Assembly: GCF_017303275.1 (NCBI RefSeq)
Contig: NZ_JAFKOJ010000002.1
Location: forward strand, 1-64,000
From: Bacillus sp. NTK034
GTDB taxonomy: Bacteria; Bacillota; Bacilli; Bacillales; Cytobacillaceae
Direction of reading: 5' to 3'
Length of the DNA stretch: 64,000 nt
Position 1 is the first letter of the stretch. The number at the start of each line of letters is the position of its first letter. This document shows, piece by piece, positions 45,361 to 53,803 of this stretch. The notes under the pieces were generated by a model. The model was given only the letters and a program-made list of their open reading frames with translations. It was not told the origin of the DNA and searched no databases. Made by a program: the position numbers and the translations under genes.

Positions 45361-45825
45361 TTAATGGCTGCCATGACCACTCTCATCTATATTTTCCATG
45401 TTCGGGCTGCCTGATTCTTCTTCAGGTTCACTAGGCTGGCCGATAACAAATTCTTTTTTAGGCATATTATGCATCCTGCGTGCCGTTACGTGTGAGTATA
45501 TATAGTAGGTTCCTTCTTCCTCGAAGGTTTTCTCGAGACGATAAATCCCATTTTCAGCATGTTCAACAAGAATTTTTTCGTGTTCCTCCGCATTTGCTCT
45601 CCAGATTTCAAACTTTACCTCGTCTGCATCCGTGACCTCTTCTTCCCCATATGTAACGTTTGCTTCAAAAACCACCGGCTCATTTACTTGTCCTTTTTCA
45701 GGATTAATCGATAACTCGACTTCCAGAAATTGCGGTTCTTCCTCAGCTGCATTATTATTGCTGCAGGCTGTCAGGATTACCATGAGCATCACTGGGAGCC
45801 AGATATTTACTAGCTTCTTCATCAT
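45361..45825 (-). CDS. FixH/YtkA-like lipoprotein
   Basis: The 154-residue protein has a lipobox (VILTAC, Cys about residue 21) and a YtkA/FixH-like beta domain (VNEPVVFEANVTYGEEEVTDADEVKFEIWR, IYRLEKTFEEEGTYYIYSHVTAR). The C terminus contains HNMPKKE and a tail with Met and His (PNMENIDESGHGSH), which could hold copper. It is the last gene of the operon with a histidine kinase and response regulator, 13 bases after the kinase. Its role is not known; sensing or buffering a metal or redox species outside the membrane is an inference. Confidence 0.8.
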   Translation of the reverse strand: MMKKLVNIWLPVMLMVILTACSNNNAAEEEPQFLEVELSINPEKGQVNEPVVFEANVTYGEEEVTDADEVKFEIWRANAEEHEKILVEHAENGIYRLEKTFEEEGTYYIYSHVTARRMHNMPKKEFVIGQPSEPEEESGSPNMENIDESGHGSH

Positions 45826-45838
45826 AAATCTCCTTATC

Positions 45839-47242
45839 TTACCTTATTTCGAACAGCGGCATCACAATCCTAACCGTCGTTCCTTTATTTAATTCACTTA
45901 AAACAGTAAGCTCACCTTGATGGAGCTTAACTAGCTTTTCTGCAATTGCAAGACCAAGACCTGTACCGCCATCAGATCTCGTTCTGCCTTTATTTACTCT
46001 ATAAAACCTTTGTTTAATCTTGCTTAAATGTTCTTCAGAAATCCCTATCCCTGTATCCTCTATTTCAATTATGCATTTATCTATCTCTTGAGATAAACGG
46101 ATCATGATTCTGCCTTCGGCTGTATACCGAATAGAATTGTCCATTATGTTTTGGATAATCTGCTCAATCCTGCCTTCATCCCCGTTGATGATTACTTCAG
46201 GATCCAGGCAGTATTGTAAATCCAAATTTTTATCACGGAGGATAGGCTTGTATTTTTCAATAGCATCCTCTATAAGCTGTCCCAAAGGGAGCGGCATTTT
46301 TTCGAGTTTGTATTCGTCGGATTCAAGCTTAGATAAATCAAGCAGATCTCCCACCAAACGTTCCATCCTTTTTGACTCTCTAAGTATCAGCTGCAAATAT
46401 CTTTGCCTGTCCTCCTCAGATTCTGCCATCTCGGAAATGAGTGCTTCACTGTAGCCCTTTACATAGCTAATAGGGGTTCTTAACTCATGCGATACGTTTG
46501 CCAGGAAGTCCTTTTTCTTTTCATCTTCTTTTTGTATAGATGAGGACATATGATTAAATGCATTTGCCAGCTGGCCAATTTCGTCCTTTGAATCAATTTC
46601 TAAATGAATATCATAGTACCCCTTTGAAACATGGTCAGCTGCATCCTTCATATCCAATAGGGGCTTTGTCAGTTTTTTAACCAGCATGGTTCCTAAAATG
46701 ATGCTGATAACTGTAAAAATCATCGCGGCTGCAAACCAAAGATACGCAAAATCCTGGGTAATCTCAGAAATTTTTGCCAGGGGAACATATAAATATATTA
46801 TGCCCTGGAGCCGATTATCATCGAGAAGCGGAATAATGACACCCATAATTTTTCGGTCAAACCTTTTTTCATAGCCCAATTTTTCAACTGTGCTGCCTTT
46901 TAGCAGCTCTTCACGTTCTTCTTCACTAATTAGTGTCTGATAGTCAATTTCAAAAGGCAGACAGGCACTAAGCTCTCTAGGATTACTGACAATAAAAACC
47001 TCTGTTTCTGATTTTGCATTATACCAATCGATTTTTTCCCTGAGATCCTCTGTCAAAGGACCCCCCTTGTATTCTGACGACAGGCTCCTCCCTTCAGTAA
47101 GCAGGGATTCCCTGACATTTTCCACATAGATTTTTTCATAAAATAAATAAGATAAAAAGTAGGAATATAAGATCGTTATGATAATTGCGGCTGTCACGGT
47201 CAGCCACATTTTTTTTGCCAGGCTATTCGTCAGGAATTTCAT
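45839..47242 (-). CDS. sensor histidine kinase (HAMP, HisKA, HATPase)
   Basis: The 467-residue kinase has two spans (about residues 13-33 and 166-188) with a roughly 130-residue outer sensor between them, a HAMP linker, HisKA with His252 in FLANVSHELRTP, N box NIMDNSIRYT, G1 DTGIGI and G2 GGTGLGLAI. It should phosphorylate the response regulator encoded just upstream; their genes overlap by four bases (ATGA). The sensor domain has one Cys and no recognisable ligand fold, so the signal is unknown. Confidence 0.94.
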   Translation of the reverse strand: MKFLTNSLAKKMWLTVTAAIIITILYSYFLSYLFYEKIYVENVRESLLTEGRSLSSEYKGGPLTEDLREKIDWYNAKSETEVFIVSNPRELSACLPFEIDYQTLISEEEREELLKGSTVEKLGYEKRFDRKIMGVIIPLLDDNRLQGIIYLYVPLAKISEITQDFAYLWFAAAMIFTVISIILGTMLVKKLTKPLLDMKDAADHVSKGYYDIHLEIDSKDEIGQLANAFNHMSSSIQKEDEKKKDFLANVSHELRTPISYVKGYSEALISEMAESEEDRQRYLQLILRESKRMERLVGDLLDLSKLESDEYKLEKMPLPLGQLIEDAIEKYKPILRDKNLDLQYCLDPEVIINGDEGRIEQIIQNIMDNSIRYTAEGRIMIRLSQEIDKCIIEIEDTGIGISEEHLSKIKQRFYRVNKGRTRSDGGTGLGLAIAEKLVKLHQGELTVLSELNKGTTVRIVMPLFEIR

Positions 47243-47913
47243 TCACTCGGCACCTCGAATTTATAGCCTACTCCCCAGACTGTTTGGATATAGTCCCCAA
47301 CCCCAAGCTTCATTCTCAGCGTTTTTATATGAGTATCCACTGTTCGTAAACTTCCTGTATAATCCATGCCCCATATATATTCTAGCAGCTGCTCCCTGCT
47401 TAATGCCTGGCTTTTATGTTCGATAAAAAATAGAAGCAGTTCATATTCTTTAAGAGTAAGCGTGACCTGCTTACCCGCAACTGAGACTTTCCTTGCTTTT
47501 TTGTCAATTGTGATCTTTCCAATCTGAATAGAATCCATGTCACTTTTTAATCCGCCGGTTCTTCGGAGAACTGCATTCATTCTGGCAATAAGTTCTCCAG
47601 GACTGAAGGGTTTGACAATATAGTCGTCCCCCCCTAACTGCAGGGCTTTCACTTTATCCCATTCCTCTCCCTTTGCAGAGAGAAATATAATTGGTACATT
47701 TGATTTTTTCCTGATTCGAGAACATACTTCAAATCCATCTTCACCCGGCATCATTATATCCAGAATAACTAAGTCCATCACATTATTTTCAAGTATGCCA
47801 TATGCTTCAAAGCTGCTTTCTGCTGAAAAGCATGTAAATCCTGAGTTCCCCAGGTACATTTCAATCAAATGCCTCATATCTGCTTCATCATCTATAATCA
47901 GGATATTCAGCAT
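47239..47913 (-). CDS. OmpR-family response regulator
   Basis: The 224-residue regulator has an N-terminal receiver (IIDDEADMRHLIE, phosphorylated Asp52 in LVILDIMMPGEDG, Lys in YIVKPF) and a C-terminal winged helix (LTLKEYELLLFFIEHKSQALSREQLLEYIWG, RTVDTHIKTLRMKLG, TVWGVGYKFE). It begins one base after the stop of the lipoprotein gene and overlaps the kinase gene, so all three should be translated together. Direct repeats spaced by 11 bases upstream of the operon may be its binding sites. Confidence 0.95.
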   Translation of the reverse strand: MLNILIIDDEADMRHLIEMYLGNSGFTCFSAESSFEAYGILENNVMDLVILDIMMPGEDGFEVCSRIRKKSNVPIIFLSAKGEEWDKVKALQLGGDDYIVKPFSPGELIARMNAVLRRTGGLKSDMDSIQIGKITIDKKARKVSVAGKQVTLTLKEYELLLFFIEHKSQALSREQLLEYIWGMDYTGSLRTVDTHIKTLRMKLGVGDYIQTVWGVGYKFEVPSE

Positions 47914-47914
47914 G

Positions 47915-48895
47915 TCATTTTACACTCTCCCTAATGACTATTTTAAAAGGGCCTTCTCCAACCTTAATATTATTAAGCGTTTTTAAATTTTTTGGATCTA
48001 GTATATGTAAATCATTGCTGTCATAACCGGCGACCAAAAGTATATCTTTTGCAAAAGCCATTTCAAAAGGATTTGCTGCAACCGAGACAGAGGCAGCCTC
48101 TTCCCCTGATTCATTAATTTTATATAACATATTTGATCCATGGCTTAAGACATAAACATGATTTTCATGTCCAAGAAAATTAATCGGCATATAAGCAGCT
48201 GGAATTTGCTTTATCAACTCCCCGGTTTCAGTGTCATACACATGGATATTTTGTTCAATCTCAACTCCTTCTCCATGTCCGCCAATCCAGATTTCACCGC
48301 TTTTCTCATTAAGCCAGGCACCGGCTGCTGAAGGATGGATTGTAAATTCCCCGCTTTTTGCTTTTGATTCAAGATCGATAATTCCCAGTTTTTCATGATT
48401 GAAGCTTAGGACAAATAACTTATTCTCTTCACCATATTCTAGGAGGGTAAGCGGATCTCTTTCCGTCTCGACCTGTTTTTCCTCTTCTCCATTTAAATTA
48501 AAGAACCTAATTTTGTTTAAGTTTTGATCTGCAAAAGCTATTTCATTAGTATCAAGCAGGATGCCATTGACGATACCTTCTCCTGTCTCCCAGCTATCAA
48601 TCAGTTTTCCCTCCTTTAAGGAGTATTGATCTGCCGTTTCAAGCTGTTTTCCATAAAGTAGAATGGAATCATTGTCCGGGAGAATTAGTGCCCCTGTATA
48701 AGGTTTCTCCATGATCCACTCTGCCGCCAGCTCCTTCTTAGCCAAATCCACAAAAGATAAGGTCATATCCTTGATATTCACTGTAGCAGCAAAAGTTATA
48801 TCTTCAGGAATTGAAGGCTGTCTCTTTTCTGAGCAGGAAGTAAGGAATGCGGTTAATATCAATAATAATAAAAACCAATAATTTTTTTTAAACAT
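47915..48895 (-). CDS. beta-propeller (YncE-like) lipoprotein
   Basis: The 326-residue protein has a signal with lipobox (FLTSC, Cys about residue 21) and at least six repeats of about 40 residues with the pattern of seven-bladed propellers, such as EGIVNGILLDTNEIAFADQNLNKIRFFNLNG and NPFEMAFAKDILLVAGYDSNDLHILDPKNLKTL. It should stand on the outer membrane face. Such proteins may bind a ligand or protein. It is the first gene of the operon with the two-component system, so it may help sensing. Function unknown. Confidence 0.82.
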   Translation of the reverse strand: MFKKNYWFLLLLILTAFLTSCSEKRQPSIPEDITFAATVNIKDMTLSFVDLAKKELAAEWIMEKPYTGALILPDNDSILLYGKQLETADQYSLKEGKLIDSWETGEGIVNGILLDTNEIAFADQNLNKIRFFNLNGEEEKQVETERDPLTLLEYGEENKLFVLSFNHEKLGIIDLESKAKSGEFTIHPSAAGAWLNEKSGEIWIGGHGEGVEIEQNIHVYDTETGELIKQIPAAYMPINFLGHENHVYVLSHGSNMLYKINESGEEAASVSVAANPFEMAFAKDILLVAGYDSNDLHILDPKNLKTLNNIKVGEGPFKIVIRESVK

Positions 48896-48914
48896 ACCAT
48901 TTCTCCTTATGACT

Positions 48915-48956
48915 ATCTTATCTTCATCTTACCTTAATATTGTGAGATAAATGTGA
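48915..48956 (-). promoter_or_regulatory. direct repeats in the promoter of the two-component operon
   Basis: Plus-strand ATCTTA at 48915 and 48926 and TGTGA at 48941 and 48952 are both spaced by exactly 11 bases. OmpR-family regulators usually bind direct repeats one helical turn apart, so these could be autoregulatory sites. The -35/-10 are not clear. Confidence 0.5.
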
Positions 48957-48992
48957 AAGGATCTTGAAACCTATAGAAAACCTGCTGAATTC

Positions 48993-49024
48993 AAAAAAAA
49001 AATAGGAAGCTTACCCTTCCTATT
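48993..49024 (-). terminator. intrinsic terminator of the 49020-49286 gene
   Basis: Minus strand AATAGGAAG / CTTCCTATT hairpin (49001-49024, overlapping the stop) followed by TTTTTTTTT. Confidence 0.88.
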
Positions 49025-49286
49025 TCAAACATTCAAATTCATTGATATGCATTTGGATAAGTGCGTTTTTTGATGTTTCATCCAACTCTGAGTGTGTTAT
49101 CCTCTTAACCGCCAGGTAAAATTTTTCATAGATCGTCTTACGGACTCTAGGATGTGAATTTTCATCCTTTAGTTCCCTGGAGATCGCTTCTTTCAATATA
49201 ATTTCAGCATTATGATTCTCTTCGAGTTTCCGGTTATTCCAAAGCTTCCGGTATTCATTCAAAAGCTTTTCATAGTCTGCACTCAT
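49020..49286 (-). CDS. small hypothetical protein, helical
   Basis: The 88-residue product starts MSADYEKLLNEYRKLWNNRKLEE and is charged and helical throughout, without a membrane segment. Its start at 49286 lies eight bases after AGGGAAG; the frame opens 33 bases earlier without support. I do not recognise it. It is divergent from the zinc-ribbon gene, with about 120 bases between starts. Confidence 0.65.
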   Translation of the reverse strand: MSADYEKLLNEYRKLWNNRKLEENHNAEIILKEAISRELKDENSHPRVRKTIYEKFYLAVKRITHSELDETSKNALIQMHINEFECLK

Positions 49287-49403
49287 TACTGCCACTTCCC
49301 TTCCAAAACAGGAAACCATTATATTTCCTTAGATGTATTTTTACATAAATAATTTTATAAATGCAAAAAATATAGCTAATATGCCAGAAAGGAGAATGAG
49401 TTA

Positions 49404-49646
49404 ATGAATTCACCTTATCGGTGCCCAAACTGTAAAACCAACAGAAGCCGATTCAATATTATTCAGCAGGTGCCTCAATCCATCAAAATGGATCCCCAGA
49501 CAGGGAATGTATTGGAAGAGTACAGCAGTGAACAGCTGTCCCCATTCCATATGCCTTATAAAGGCCCTGACAAGAGAGTGCAGTGTGCGGCCTGCGGGCT
49601 TGTGGAAGACGAACGCACATTCATCAAATTTGGCGAAAAACAGTAG
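49404..49646 (+). CDS. small zinc-ribbon protein
   Basis: The 80-residue protein has two Cys pairs, RCPNCKTNRSRFNII near the start and QCAACGLVEDERTF near the end, suitable for one zinc ribbon with a long loop between (QQVPQSIKMDPQTGNVLEEY). No family name is recalled with certainty; it resembles small Bacillus zinc-ribbon proteins of unknown function. AAAGGAGAATGAGTTA precedes the ATG. A strong terminator follows. Confidence 0.75.
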   Translation: MNSPYRCPNCKTNRSRFNIIQQVPQSIKMDPQTGNVLEEYSSEQLSPFHMPYKGPDKRVQCAACGLVEDERTFIKFGEKQ

Positions 49647-49657
49647 TTTTGCTAAAA

Positions 49658-49697
49658 CGAATAAAAGCTTGAGATTTTATTCTCAAGCTTTTATTCG
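49658..49697. terminator. bidirectional terminator with a 17-bp perfect stem
   Basis: CGAATAAAAGCTTGAGA pairs perfectly with TCTCAAGCTTTTATTCG across a six-base loop. It lies between convergent genes and overlaps the last codons of the minus-strand one. Confidence 0.9.
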
Positions 49698-50524
49698 TTC
49701 ACTAACTTATTCTCCTTAAGGAATCTTTTATTGTCCACTTTCCATGGGTCCGCTTGTGAATAGCGAACAAGATAGATGCAGCCTCGAAAATGCACTCTGC
49801 CGCGGTTTTTTATAAACCAGTCTGCTTCCACCGGCACTTCCAGGCTCAGCTCGTCTGTCAAATCCTCAGCAGGAAGGACAGGCATCGCACTTAGCCTTGC
49901 ATTTTCTATGCTGGGCAGGATTTTATTCCAGGCTAAGGGCTGGAGGGAAATGGGCTGTACTATCTTGGCATCCTGCTGTTTTAATCCAGCCATGAATGCA
50001 CTGATTACTTCATATGGATTTGCATTATAGAGATATTCATCAAGTTTTCCTGCTGCTTTTAATATCATCAGCTTATGTGATAAATCCATGTAATTGGTAC
50101 GATGTGTGGTACTGCCATAAAAATGAATACAGAAGTGCCCAGGAAAGTTGTTTTTCAGTGCTCCGCCTCCATGGGGCATTCCATGCATAGAAGCGGCAAT
50201 CCACTGATTTCCATTAATAACAATTATTGCCCTCCTCTTCCAGCTCCATTTTCCCCCATAAATGCTTTTCATCATTTTTGTCTCTTCAGCATTTAATGGC
50301 TGAACATCAGCATGATGGCTGCCGGCTCGTCTTTGAACTTTAAACTTCTTGCCTGTTTCAACATCCAGAACAGTAAATTTACTGTATTTAGGCAATATGC
50401 CATTCACTTTTTCCCAAGGAATCATATCAATTTGCCAGCTTATCCCCTCTTCCGCTGCAGTAGTATGTGTGCCTCCCGCAGCAAGAAGAACAATAATAAT
50501 CATGATTGCATGTATTGTTTTCAT
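49691..50524 (-). CDS. secreted protein with a conserved peptidoglycan-related-looking C-terminal domain
   Basis: About 277 residues with a signal peptide (IMIIIVLLAAGGTHTTAA). The central part, WSWKRRAIIVINGNQWIAASMHGMPHGGG and then FPGHFCIHFYGSTTHRT followed by MDLSHKLMILKAAGK, resembles a domain of unknown function found behind peptidoglycan-binding repeats in Firmicutes. The 'HFCIHFYGSTTH' stretch with conserved His, Cys and Thr could be an active site. The ATG at 50524 is preferred; an in-frame GTG at 50533 has poorer support. Substrate unknown. Confidence 0.7.
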   Translation of the reverse strand: MKTIHAIMIIIVLLAAGGTHTTAAEEGISWQIDMIPWEKVNGILPKYSKFTVLDVETGKKFKVQRRAGSHHADVQPLNAEETKMMKSIYGGKWSWKRRAIIVINGNQWIAASMHGMPHGGGALKNNFPGHFCIHFYGSTTHRTNYMDLSHKLMILKAAGKLDEYLYNANPYEVISAFMAGLKQQDAKIVQPISLQPLAWNKILPSIENARLSAMPVLPAEDLTDELSLEVPVEADWFIKNRGRVHFRGCIYLVRYSQADPWKVDNKRFLKENKLVNE

Positions 50525-50611
50525 AAGTTCCACTCATTTTTTATGTTTTTTTCGGTACAGCATTATATATTGAGTTTCCCAAAAACAGGTTTTTTTCATT
50601 CATCTGAAGGA

Positions 50612-50642
50612 ATAAAAAAATCGCACAATTTGAGTGCGATTT
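50612..50642 (-). terminator. intrinsic terminator of the COG0523 GTPase gene
   Basis: Minus strand AAATCGCAC / GTGCGATTT hairpin followed by TTTTATTC. Confidence 0.85.
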
Positions 50643-50650
50643 TTCTAATC

Positions 50651-51571
50651 TTAATTAATGCCTTCTAAGGTTTTTAACCTTTTTTCAATTTCTTCCCAGT
50701 CAAGATTTTCTCCTATAAAAACCATATTCAATGGCATATTTATGTTTTCGTGCATATACAGCGGCATTCCATAAGAAAACTGAAAAAGAAACGGGTACTG
50801 TGAGGAATTCAGTTTCAAATATCCTTTTATTCTGTAAACAGTATCAGGGAGGCCTCTTAGAAAGTCCTCAAATTCAGGCTGATTGACAGGTTTTTGAAAC
50901 TTATATACAAAAGTGCTCAAGCGCAGATCAGAAAAAACATGTGACCGGGATGCGGGGCTCTTATTCCCGGAAGACATGCCTCTTACCTCTTTCACAGCGA
51001 TCTTTGAGTACGATGTTAAGATGCTGAAAGCCTGGCTGTTTAGACCCTGAATTTCCATCGTAAGCCGCGCCTGTTCCGCTTCGGTTAGTTCATCTGCTTT
51101 ATTTAAAATTATTAAATCCGCATGCCGCACCTGCTCAAGTAAGAGCTGCTGAATCTGCGGGCTTAACTGCTTTCGATTAAGCCATCTGGGACCGTCAACA
51201 ACTGAAAGAACCCCTTTTACCAGCATGCGATCTGCAAAGAGGGGGGAAAGGATGCTATCCAGAACTTCAATGGGATGAGCAGCGCCTGTTGTTTCAATAT
51301 AGATCGCTTCCGGTTTATCAACCACCAATAATTCTTGAAGCTGAGCTTCCAGCTTATCTGAGATTGTACAGCATATGCATCCATCAAGCAGCTCCTTTAA
51401 AGGTACATCCTCATCGACCACGTCTGAGTCAATTGATACTTTCCCGAGCTCGTTCATCATAACTGCCACTTTCCTGCCTTGCTTTTTTTCATCCTGGAGC
51501 AGGTGCTTTAGAAGTGTTGTTTTCCCGCTCCCTAGAAAGCCTGATAATATATATATTTCTGTGTTATTCAT
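50651..51571 (-). CDS. COG0523 (CobW/ZNG1-like) GTPase
   Basis: The 306-residue protein has Walker A SGFLGSGKTT, the metal-binding GCICC(T) (CxCC), the Walker B-like ETTGAAHPIEV and guanine-specific NKAD. The CobW C-terminal domain follows. COG0523 proteins deliver zinc or other metals to clients, often under zinc shortage. Client and metal are unknown here. The start at 51571 has GAAGAAGGGG; it overlaps by eight bases the stop of the upstream gene, so the two are coupled. Confidence 0.9.
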   Translation of the reverse strand: MNNTEIYILSGFLGSGKTTLLKHLLQDEKKQGRKVAVMMNELGKVSIDSDVVDEDVPLKELLDGCICCTISDKLEAQLQELLVVDKPEAIYIETTGAAHPIEVLDSILSPLFADRMLVKGVLSVVDGPRWLNRKQLSPQIQQLLLEQVRHADLIILNKADELTEAEQARLTMEIQGLNSQAFSILTSYSKIAVKEVRGMSSGNKSPASRSHVFSDLRLSTFVYKFQKPVNQPEFEDFLRGLPDTVYRIKGYLKLNSSQYPFLFQFSYGMPLYMHENINMPLNMVFIGENLDWEEIEKRLKTLEGIN

Positions 51572-51965
51572 ATTTTTCCCCTTCTTCACGGTCTGCAAGC
51601 ATTTCTTCAATCAATATCATCATTTTCTTTTCTATTGAATCAATATCCAGATTTGTTAAATAACCAACGGAATGAAACATTTCCTGTTTGCATTTCCAGA
51701 TGGGAATATATGCATTTGGAAAAAAATCATCTTCCGTTTCAATTCCCAATTCCAAAATGGACTCATAATCAACTTTAAAAACATCATTATCAGATGCTCT
51801 GCGGCCTTTAATGGTTCTGATCAGGTCCACTACCAGATATTCCCCGCCGGCATGAAAGACTGATTTATACTTATTAAGAAGTTTTTCTGCAAGCTTTTCG
51901 CATTTTTGTTCTATATCTGAAATTTGATTGCGGGTCTGCTCATTAAGTTCCACTATCTGCTTCAA
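51564..51965 (-). CDS. hypothetical protein coupled to the COG0523 GTPase gene
   Basis: The 133-residue product begins at TTG after AGAGGTGATCC. It has an N-terminal coiled-coil-like helix (ELNEQTRNQISDIEQKCEKLAEKLLNKYKSV), a short strand part with VVDLIRTIKGRRASDND, and an acidic C-terminal helix. Cys residues at about 24 and 92 are single, so no clear metal site is present. The eight-base overlap with the GTPase gene suggests joint function, as client or partner. I recognise no family. Confidence 0.65.
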   Translation of the reverse strand: MKQIVELNEQTRNQISDIEQKCEKLAEKLLNKYKSVFHAGGEYLVVDLIRTIKGRRASDNDVFKVDYESILELGIETEDDFFPNAYIPIWKCKQEMFHSVGYLTNLDIDSIEKKMMILIEEMLADREEGEKYE

Positions 51966-52078
51966 AGGATCACCTCTTTATAGCTATCCTGTCTAATGAC
52001 ACATTGTATATGATTTTAACAGTCCATACAAACCATAAGACATATTTGCTATAATCTCTAATAAGGATGGTGGAGTTA

Positions 52079-52696
52079 ATGCTCGAAAATACCGGAGAAA
52101 GAATCATACCGGAGGAAATGCCGATTACAAATGGAATGCTACTGGAACATTTGGCGCGTTACTATTTTGCCCTTTATTATGCCAGAGGAAGAGTCCTTGA
52201 TATTGCCTGCGGAACGGGGTACGGCTCAAAAATTATGGCAAAATCCAAGAAAAAAGAAATAAATGAAATTATCGCTGTGGACATGGATGAAGAGACACTG
52301 AAATATGCCAGGCAGCACCATTATCATCCTCTTGTACAATATGTAAAAGCCAATGCAGAAGAAGAAACCCTCCCTGAACAATTAGGATTCTTTGATGTAA
52401 TTACGAGCTTTGAAACGCTTGAACACCTGGCATCAGAAGAAATATTTCTTAACAGCCTTTATAAGATGCTAAAGCCTGGAGGGACTCTCATTTTATCCAC
52501 TCCATTCGGCGCTGGAAGGGGAAAACCAACGAGAGAGCCTTTCCACTATCACCAGCTGACTGAAGATGAATTCATCGACCTGTTTAAGTCATACGGAGAG
52601 ACGGAATTTTATTATCAGAGAAGTGTTCTTATTGAACCGAAAAGAGAAGGCAAGCATTATCCCTTTGGGATTGCGGTCTGCAGAAAAAATAAATGA
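52079..52696 (+). CDS. yodH: class I SAM-dependent methyltransferase, YodH-like
   Basis: The 205-residue enzyme has motif I VLDIACGTGYGSKI, a DMDEE acid loop, FDVITSFETLEHL and LKPGGTLILSTPFG. It should methylate a small molecule; the substrate is not known. By order it corresponds to B. subtilis yodH, the first gene of the yod-kamA series found in the rest of this window. The start could be the ATG at 52067; the one at 52079 is favoured by distance from AAGGA. A terminator overlaps its stop. Confidence 0.82.
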   Translation: MLENTGERIIPEEMPITNGMLLEHLARYYFALYYARGRVLDIACGTGYGSKIMAKSKKKEINEIIAVDMDEETLKYARQHHYHPLVQYVKANAEEETLPEQLGFFDVITSFETLEHLASEEIFLNSLYKMLKPGGTLILSTPFGAGRGKPTREPFHYHQLTEDEFIDLFKSYGETEFYYQRSVLIEPKREGKHYPFGIAVCRKNK

Positions 52697-52723
52697 GGAG
52701 CCCCACTGGCTCCTCATTTTAAT
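52691..52723 (+). terminator. intrinsic terminator of yodH
   Basis: AAATGAGGAGCC / GGCTCCTCATTT hairpin with a five-base loop, followed by TAAT; it overlaps the stop codon. Confidence 0.83.
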
Positions 52724-52745
52724 AGCGCTATGGCTCTTATCTGCG

Positions 52746-53666
52746 CTATTCTTTTTCAGCCTTCAAAAACTGCTTAAGTGCTTCTGAGTTTTCTTCAAAA
52801 TCCAGCTGGAGAACCGATCCGGCATGCTCATACGTTTTATTTTCAAAACTGTCTGTAATGGGCACTCTCAGCGTTTCAATATCAGTAACAGGGTCCATTA
52901 AAAATGATACACCTAAAGCTATTGCTTCCTCAATCTTCAAGTCAGTTTCAACGTATTTCAATGCCTGGCTTATCACTTCCGGAAACCTTGCCAAACCAGC
53001 GGGTGAAGAGAATTGATTCATCACTTCATCTTTAAGTTCTATCAAAATTTCCTGCTGCCTGTCCACTCTCCCAAAATCACTTTGTCCATCATGGCGAAAT
53101 CTCACATACGATAAAAGGTCGCTCCCCTTAAGTTTTTGCTTCCCGGCCTCCAAATCCAAGCCCATATCTTCAATCATTGCAGAACTGACTTCCACTTCAA
53201 TTCCATCAGGGGCAATGGCATCAAGCATTTTTGTAAATCCCTTAAAATCGATAATTGCAGTATGATCGATTTGGACTCCAAAGTTCTGTTCTATTGTTTC
53301 CTTTAATAAATCCTTGCCGCCTATATAATAAGCATGATTCAGTTTACTGTACATATATTCATAATCTGGAATTTTAACATAGCTATCCCTCATTAAAGAG
53401 ACCAATTTAATCGAATCTCCAGAGGGTACATAACTGGCTAGAAGAATAGCATCAGAACGTGAATCCTCTTCTCCCCTGCTATCAACACCAATCAGCAAAA
53501 AGTTTTTCGTACCATTTCCAATAGCTGATGGCTCTTTATCCTCCTTTTCAGTCTCATCAGCTGCAGTATCCCGCCTTACCTCATTGCGATCTTCTTTTTG
53601 CTGAAAGGAAGTACAGCCCGACAGGATGGCTGCAGCCAATAAAAAAACAATTATTATATTCTTCAA
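52746..53666 (-). CDS. LytR-CpsA-Psr (LCP) family protein with lipoprotein signal
   Basis: The 306-residue protein has the LCP core: NFLLIGVDSRGEEDSRSDAILL, SLMRDSYVKIP, KLNHAYYIGG, ALKDFKGF-type DFKGFTKMLDAI, and LLSYVRFRHDGQSDFGRVDRQQ with catalytic-type Arg and Asp. LCP enzymes attach teichoic acid or other polymers to peptidoglycan using undecaprenyl-linked donors. Here the N terminus is AAAILSGC, a lipobox, instead of the usual transmembrane anchor. A TTG start at 53666 with CAGGAG upstream is chosen. Monocistronic. Confidence 0.87.
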   Translation of the reverse strand: MKNIIIVFLLAAAILSGCTSFQQKEDRNEVRRDTAADETEKEDKEPSAIGNGTKNFLLIGVDSRGEEDSRSDAILLASYVPSGDSIKLVSLMRDSYVKIPDYEYMYSKLNHAYYIGGKDLLKETIEQNFGVQIDHTAIIDFKGFTKMLDAIAPDGIEVEVSSAMIEDMGLDLEAGKQKLKGSDLLSYVRFRHDGQSDFGRVDRQQEILIELKDEVMNQFSSPAGLARFPEVISQALKYVETDLKIEEAIALGVSFLMDPVTDIETLRVPITDSFENKTYEHAGSVLQLDFEENSEALKQFLKAEKE

Positions 53667-53767
53667 GCGAATCACTCCTGCGCTGCATATAGTAAAGTTT
53701 ACTATCATTGTGGGAAAGATGAATGCTTTATATACCCATTTTCTATAACAGGAATACATGTATCCAT

Positions 53768-53799
53768 AGAAAAAAGCTCTCCAAAAAATGGAGAGCTTT
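53768..53799 (-). terminator. intrinsic terminator of the ctp gene
   Basis: Minus strand AAAGCTCTCC / GGAGAGCTTT hairpin (53773-53799) with seven-base loop, then TTTCTATG. Confidence 0.83.
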
Positions 53800-53803
53800 T
53801 GAC

